The notes beneath the pieces were generated by a model that was given only the letters and a program-made list of their open reading frames with translations, searched no databases and was not told where the DNA came from. Below, in pieces: positions 58,724 through 64,000 of a stretch of 64,000 bases of DNA. The stretch covers positions 124,001-188,000 of the forward strand of contig CP087221.1 of NCBI GenBank assembly GCA_020912385.1, written 5' to 3'. The number at the start of each line of letters is the position of its first letter. Within the stretch, counting starts at the first letter, position 1. The stretch is from Neofusicoccum parvum (lineage: Eukaryota; Ascomycota; Dothideomycetes; Botryosphaeriales; Botryosphaeriaceae). Position numbers and translations under genes: made by a program.

Positions 58724-59358
58724 GTTGCGAAGCAAGCCAGAAAGCAGTTGACAGTGCTCACTGAGGTGTGAGAGTGAAGGGTGTGCTGCGGCCTGCCCAG
58801 AGCTGGTACTGGTAGTTCGGTCCAGCTGAAGTAGATTTGTTGCAAAGTGACGCTGGATGTCGTGGACATGAACCGCTGATTGAAAGAGGTTGTCCGGCTG
58901 ATGCAGGAATAGGCGGGCCGAAAGCTTTTTATATCTCTGATCCACCTTGGGCCCTGCATGAAACTACTTCTGATTAGGGAAATAGTAAGCCTTACTCGGC
59001 ATGTTCTGATTTTCGTCGTGAGGGAACGTTGGCCTATTTGAATCCTTCCTCCTAAAGCTGCAGTGACAAATTTTTTGGGTGAGTCTTAGGCAACCGCACA
59101 TGCTGCAACGATAAGTATTTTAGCTCCAGACGGGCTGCCGCCATGGAATTTTATGACTACCATTATCAGTCGCTTAACGGAAAGAAATCAATGAGATTTT
59201 TCGACAGGATACCACATCAATGACAAAGAAGACATGTCGTGGAGGGAGTGCTTTTGAGGTAAGAATTGCTCAAGTGCTTCCTGTTACCACCAACTACTAC
59301 ACACCACGATGTTCGTGTTCTACCACAAACTTTCAATGTACTGATCTAATTCTCGAGT
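58724..59358. other. Spacer within the coiled-coil cluster
   Basis: About 0.6 kb, AT-rich from 59050. No gene was seen. Confidence 0.4.
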
Positions 59359-60104
59359 CTACGAACTCTCCGTTTCATCATCCTGCGACACAATAGTATT
59401 GTTTGTCCACTGTTGTGTCTCACCCGTGACCTGCTGCGACCCCGCTACCATGTTCCTCATATCTTGCAGCTGCTTGTCTCGCACAGCAAGCTCATACTTC
59501 AAGCGAGCAACGTTCTCCTCAGCGATTTGGCATCGAATTACGAGGAGGTTGACACCGTTCCCTTGCTCGTATCGACAAATCTTAACAATTTCACCGAAGC
59601 GTGCCTCTGCGCCTGCTGCATGGCGGCGTTCACTGTCGAGCTCCCTCAAAATATCATTGACTGATTGAATTATGGTCCCAACGCTGTTTGAGACTTGGTG
59701 AGCTGCCTGCGTGTCCAAACTGTCAGCTATACTGGTCTGGGCCCTTTGGATTTCTAAGAGCGCGTCAATCCGAGTCTTACAGGGTTCATCTGGATGTCAG
59801 GGAGATTCTCTTCTGCGTCCTTCACCGCCGCAGCAAAACAGTCGGTGACGGAGCTCCCTTCAACAGCGAGCTGGGGATCGATGTGACTGATGGGTATGTT
59901 CTCCGCTACGATCGTCTGGGATGGTGCCGGGGAAATCGGAAGCTGACCAATGTTGTACCCATCCACTGTTGTAGCGCCAATTTTTGGATCTCCTGGGCCG
60001 GGAGTGGAGGGGATAGGCTGAGACTGCCGTTTTTGGTTCAGTTCAGCCGAGGACAGTAAGATGGGAGCCAGTAAGGAGCCACTTACAAATCCTGGTTGGT
60101 CCAT
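59359..60104 (-). CDS. Coiled-coil protein, cluster member 7
   Basis: Three exons (60104-60087, 60017-59781, 59736-59359) encode about 210 residues. The first exon gives only MDQPGF before a consensus GTAAGT donor; that 69-nt intron has no in-frame stop, so retention would also leave an open frame. The middle exon encodes a disordered stretch (TPGPGDPKIGATTVDGYNIG) ending KDAEENLPDIQMNP. The last exon is helical: VSNSVGTIIQSVNDILRELD, then IRCQIAEENVARLKYELAVR and DKQLQDMRNMVAG. Both introns are phase 0, as in the other spliced members. No domain was recognised. Confidence 0.68.
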
Positions 60105-60567
60105 CTTGATGGGTTACCGAGATATGTTTGCGCGAAGCCTTGATGAGCGCGGTCATTTAGTGGCGGCGTTGTGGAGGTGCGATCGAACAGGAAGTCGGCG
60201 AGCGCTACTGGTGGTGGAGACGTATTTCGAGTCTTGCTTGTTAGCAATGGAAGAGATCCTTCTTTATGAGCAATGATGTGAGCTAATCAAAGATGATTTA
60301 TGTGTAGTTGAGGGATGGGCAGAGGATGAAAGGTGTGGGGTCGAAGGTCTGTGACTACCTCAGATGGAATCTGTGTGGGAGAAGCTCTACGGGGCAGGAA
60401 CCACCACAGCTGCTCTCAATGACGTCAACGAGAGTCGAAGCTGAGCAGATGCTGCAAGAAGTTTAAAAGAGGGTCAGTCAGGCAAATTCCTTTCAATTGA
60501 GATAAAGCCACCCGTCCACCTTGCAAATTTGGTCCCAAGAGTATCTAAAAGAGCACGGCATCCCGAA
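60105..60567. other. Spacer within the coiled-coil cluster
   Basis: About 0.46 kb between members 7 and 8. No gene was seen. Confidence 0.4.
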
Positions 60568-61489
60568 TCAATGATCCCCACCATTGAACCGAAGACCTTT
60601 TTTTGCTCCACCAGCAACCTTGCCATCTTCCTGATGCTTGCCACAAGTCTCACCGAGCAATGGAACAGCCATGCGCATCTTGTCCTTTAGGCTGCACAAC
60701 TCCTCCGACTCCTTCTTCCGCTTCTTCTCCGTGGTCTTCAGCTCCTGTACCAACCCCGCCCTTTCCGTCTGTAAAGTCTCGATGTTCTTCTTCATCTCGT
60801 CCTCTGATTCTTGCAATTTGCTCTTGAGATTTTGGTAATGGTCAAAATAGTCTTGAGAGCGCTTTGTCTCGGCCCTGATGCGTTCTTTTGCTTCTGCCAT
60901 CCACTTCTGATTGCCTTGACACGTCTTCTGAAGAGACTCGTAATCCTGTTGGATCTTCTGCAAACTTTTCTGAAGGGCTTGGTGCTGCGAGTCGACGTCC
61001 TTGGAATGCTTCTCTGCCGACCTGAGCAGAGTCCTGACGATTTGGAATGCTTTGCGCTGCGTGGCAGCAGCGGCGTCAAACTCAGCAAGGTCCTAAAGCC
61101 CAGGGAAACGTTAGCTTGCAAATTGAAAATAAGACAACGTGGAAGTGATCAGTAAGAAAAGACCCAAAAACTATACGTACCGGAGAATCCTTTGTTGTGC
61201 ACTGCTTCTTCGCCGATGGCTGCTCCCACACTACTCGCTGCTCAGATGGCCGACCATGCTTCCGTGTGGGGGTCTCTGTGCTCTCGCTCGGGATTTTCGG
61301 AGTAGTAGTGGCGGATGAAGATGCAAGATGGTGAGCCGGAGTGGACACTGCAGATCCTGACCGTTGGTGAAGATCCGGAAGTGGGCCGAAGTGAGTCTTG
61401 TATAGTTCCAACTCTTTCTTGAGCTGGTCATTTTCCTTTCTCAGTCTCATACGGTCTTCCACAACGTTCGTTGAGTATTTGCTGGTCAT
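60568..61489 (-). CDS. Coiled-coil protein, cluster member 8
   Basis: Two exons (61489-61181 and 61092-60568) encode 277 residues. Exon 1 has a short leucine-rich coiled coil (VEDRMRLRKENDQLKKELEL) followed by a Ser/Thr/Pro-rich stretch and WEQPSAKKQCTTKDSP. The intron is phase 0 (GTACGT...TTTAG). Exon 2 is a long coiled coil from LAEFDAAAATQRKAFQIVRT through KSKLQESEDEMKKNIETLQT to TTEKKRKKESEELCSLKDKM, then a Gly/Lys-rich tail. It is the first gene of the cluster in the direction of transcription. No domain beyond coiled coil was recognised. Confidence 0.78.
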
Positions 61490-63592
61490 GGTGACAGTTT
61501 GGATAGTGGTACTTGGTGGTGAAGGTGAGCGAGATATATGGTGACGGTGTCCTGGGTGAGGCAGTTGGTGGTGAGGTGTGTAGTGACCACCGTGTGCTTC
61601 CACAAACTCGAGCAAAACGTTGAGGCTCGTCAACCACCGAAGCTTTGGGAGTGTGAGAAGATCATTGGCCAGGTCTCTGGGTAGAGCGGACGGCCTAGAG
61701 TTGTGTGGTTGATGGAGCTCCGAATGCCGTGGAGACATTTTTGTACCTACCACCCTGAAGACCTCTTTCCTAAACAAGCGGCCCTATCAGCACCGACACT
61801 CCGCACATTTTCCATCTCAACATGAGCTAGTACGTGACCAGGGTACCACATTGACCTCGCCACCAGTTCTCATCCCAGTCACCGTGATGAGGAAGGGACT
61901 TGCTTGCCCAAGTGTGACGCTCAAGCGAAAGGAGGAAACGGTTGAGTTGTTTTCTGCCTTTCTTCCTCTCGCAAGACAGCCTCAAAATAGCACGGGATAG
62001 AGCCGCAATGCTTGAGCAGATTGTTGGCTACCTCTTTCAAGACCCAAGCACTTGCATGCGGATGAGTCCGACGAGGGCTTCTTGTCGTTCTCCTAATCAA
62101 CCCTCTGTCGGTAGCCATCCGCTACAAAGCTAATCATGATACTCTCTTAAAGGGAAAAGAGGTAGTAGAGAAGATTAGTAGGTCTCCAAAAGCATGTGAT
62201 CTCTCCGTGACGGATCTTGGCTAAAGCTTTTGCGAGGCTGACGACGTGGCACCCACCGAAACGGACAGCCAAATGTATAGCTCTGATAACATCACATCTT
62301 CTATCATCCGTCTTTCGTTGCCGCCTCCAGTCAACCATCACTACCGTTGCAGATCTCGTGCGGTGCATGGTAAATGCTCCAACCACGTGGGGTAACATCT
62401 TGACAGCGCCGAATCCATTTCCGCCAGCCGCGAACAACTGGTGAGCTGCAATTATTCTGCTCACCTATCACCACCAGCCGCCTCATTGCCATCCTTCCCC
62501 CTCCCCTAAAACCGGTCACTGGGATTCTGAAGACTGATTGAAAACGGTTTCAAGGATGTTTGCAGCAAAAGTACCAGGGTAATAGACGGAGCCAATTGCA
62601 ATTTGCAACACCCCTCCTTTCTGGTTGCAGTAGGCTGCATGTGTTTCGGGCGTGATTAAAGGGCCGGCGTGGGGTAGGCCCACACTTGTGCGGGGCACAT
62701 ATTGCCTCTTCGGTTTACTCAGCAGGTCCTTGTCCGAAAAGAAACAGGCAGTCAACATGAGGAATGATCTCCTTTGCCTTGAAATATAGTCTTCCATAGG
62801 AACAGCAGCGTTTGGTTGAATCCAATGTTTGAGTTTGGATGACACAAATGCTTCCTCCAGCTCCAGCCTTCACCCGCCTCGCTTTCCATTGCCTCTTAAA
62901 AGTCGCAACGCTACCAGAAGCGTTGGAGTTCAGACGTGCCAAGCAGGAAATGTGGATTTGGAACCTCGTCACGTCGGGAGGAATCGAGCCGTCCCGCTCC
63001 CGCGAGCCAACCATGCATAGGGGTGGGGCAAGGATCTACGACGCAATAATGCACAACGCAATTGGCGTGTTCTGGACAGCCTTATCACCACCACAGCTGC
63101 TGCATTCAACGCTGCACGTTCGGAATTGAGCCTGCTTCATGTACGGAGTACTAGCCGTGTCTTGCATCACGCATGCTTACCTGTCAGACTAATAAGGAGA
63201 AGATGCCTCTTCAGATCGTGTCCGATGGGACACGAAGCCGCCAGCATTCCCCTCATGCTGGGGCAGCAGCAGCATCAACGTTGAGCAAGCATTGCATACA
63301 TCCCATAGAATCCTTCGAACGTCGACGACTCGGTAGTATTTCCGTTCTCGAAGTGTTTTCGGCAGATCTCTGTGCAACACATGCCAACGTTCGAACATCA
63401 CTGCTGATCAATTAATTTATTCTACCACAGAGCAAATGCATAACACGCGGCCATATGAGAAAATGCAGATAGCTCCTCACCGGAAACTGAAGTCATGTGC
63501 ATGCGGGGCAACATCGAAGAGATGGGGTTGAATATTTAAGCAAGAGCATTCCCGAGGCCCAGCAGGTCTGCAAACTTCTTGAATTAATCAAA
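61490..63592. other. Intergenic region before the P450, with a possible gene fragment
   Basis: About 2.1 kb. One - strand frame at 62516-62845 (109 codons) has balanced composition (GLPHAGPLITPETHAAYCNQ, VLQIAIGSVYYPGTFAANIL) and could be a fragment of a protein-coding gene. I recognise no family, and its ends are not supported by splice sites. Nothing else was seen. The last 100 nt before 63593 are the P450 leader. Confidence 0.35.
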
Positions 63593-64000
63593 ATGGCTCT
63601 ACTTGCATTTACAAATGATTCCCCGACGCCCTCGATGCTGCTCGGGGCGGTGCTCTTCGGATTGGCGGCGTACCTCGTCAGTGTTGTGTTGAGGATCGGG
63701 TCGCGTCCGGCGCACATGCCGCCGGGACCACCCACGGTGCCATTCTGGGGCAATCTGAAGCAGGTACCCACAAGCAGCCGCACTTGAACCACACCTCCGC
63801 TCACCTCAGGCAGCTGTCCACGGCCGGGCTCTACCCGGAGCGCATCTACACCGAGTGGGCCAAGACGTACGGGCCGGTGTACACGGTCATGAAGGGGTCG
63901 CAGCCGTGGGTGGTCGTCACGGGGGCCGGCGAGGCGCACGAGATCTTCCACAAGCAGGGGCAGGCGACGGCGGGGCGGCCCAGCAGCCGGATGGAGCTGG
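63593..64000 (+). CDS. Cytochrome P450, 5' part, cut by window end
   Basis: Exon 1 is 63593-63763; exon 2 starts at 63814 and runs out of the window. The N-terminus has a membrane anchor (SMLLGAVLFGLAAYLVSVVL) followed by the proline-rich hinge MPPGPPTVPFWGNLKQ, which is characteristic of microsomal P450s. It continues with the A-helix/beta-1 region LYPERIYTEWAKTYGPVYTV and GAGEAHEIFHKQG, then the start of the B-helix area (RPSSRMEL). The heme-binding cysteine region lies beyond the window. Only the superfamily can be named. The frame is open upstream from an ATG at 63497, but 63593 gives a normal anchor length. Confidence 0.88.

Noticed and set aside
49698..61489. Secondary-metabolite or effector cluster
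   Set aside because: No synthase, oxidoreductase or transporter genes, and none of the coiled-coil proteins has a signal peptide.

Overview
The window is nuclear DNA of a filamentous ascomycete (Pezizomycotina; I favour Dothideomycetes). The evidence is short GT-AG introns of about 45-75 nt, often with CTAAC branch points, and typical fungal families: an ATP sulfurylase with the inactive APS-kinase-like tail, a HeLo-like/NACHT/ankyrin STAND protein, a secreted GH3 xylosidase, DUF3176, a P450, and Git3/CAR-like receptors. Species is not determinable by eye. Introns, phases and exon joins were worked out by hand from splice signals and protein continuity.

Layout. 1-2.7 kb: GC-rich and gene-free. 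2.7-5.5 kb: a large single-exon membrane protein with an EGF-like module. 7.9-10.2 kb (-): a UFL1-like protein (UFM1 E3 ligase family), divergent from mitochondrial ribosomal protein uS14m (10.8-11.4 kb, +). 12-13.9 kb: an Arb2-domain protein. 15.8-19.8 kb: PAPS reductase followed by ATP sulfurylase in tandem, two steps of sulfate assimilation side by side. 20.7-20.9 kb (-): tRNA-Pro(CGG). 23.1-24.1 kb: a dead DUF3176 gene. 24.8-27.4 kb (-): GH3 beta-xylosidase. 28.1-29.2 kb (-): a 2-oxoglutarate/Fe(II) oxygenase. 29.8-33.5 kb (-): a HeLo-like/NACHT/ANK/ZZ STAND protein with one apparent frameshift. 33.5-39.5 kb: gene desert. 39.6-41.1 and 44.7-46.0 kb: two paralogous seven-helix receptors. 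47.4-47.8 kb: tRNA-Pro(UGG) followed by a mutated tandem copy. 48.3-49.0 kb: a cysteine-rich orphan. 49.7-61.5 kb (-): eight consecutive coiled-coil genes. 63.6 kb to the end: start of a P450.

Two things stand out. First, both tRNA-Pro genes contain, besides the normal intron after position 37, a second insertion of 58 and 54 nt inside the T-loop. It looks like a spliceosomal intron (GTAAGT or GTAGGC donor, ACTAACAGTT branch region, CAG/TAG acceptor). Removing it restores perfect T and acceptor stems in both genes. The insertion splits the Pol III B box, and both insertions carry a substitute B-box-like motif 11-12 nt downstream of the donor. Second, the 12-kb run of eight same-strand, mutually divergent coiled-coil genes, most with a small first exon and phase-0 introns, looks like a lineage-specific expanded family with no recognised function.

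Three single-base frame breaks (one in the STAND gene, two in a coiled-coil gene) sit at homopolymers. They may be sequence errors rather than mutations, so those genes should not be called dead on this evidence alone.
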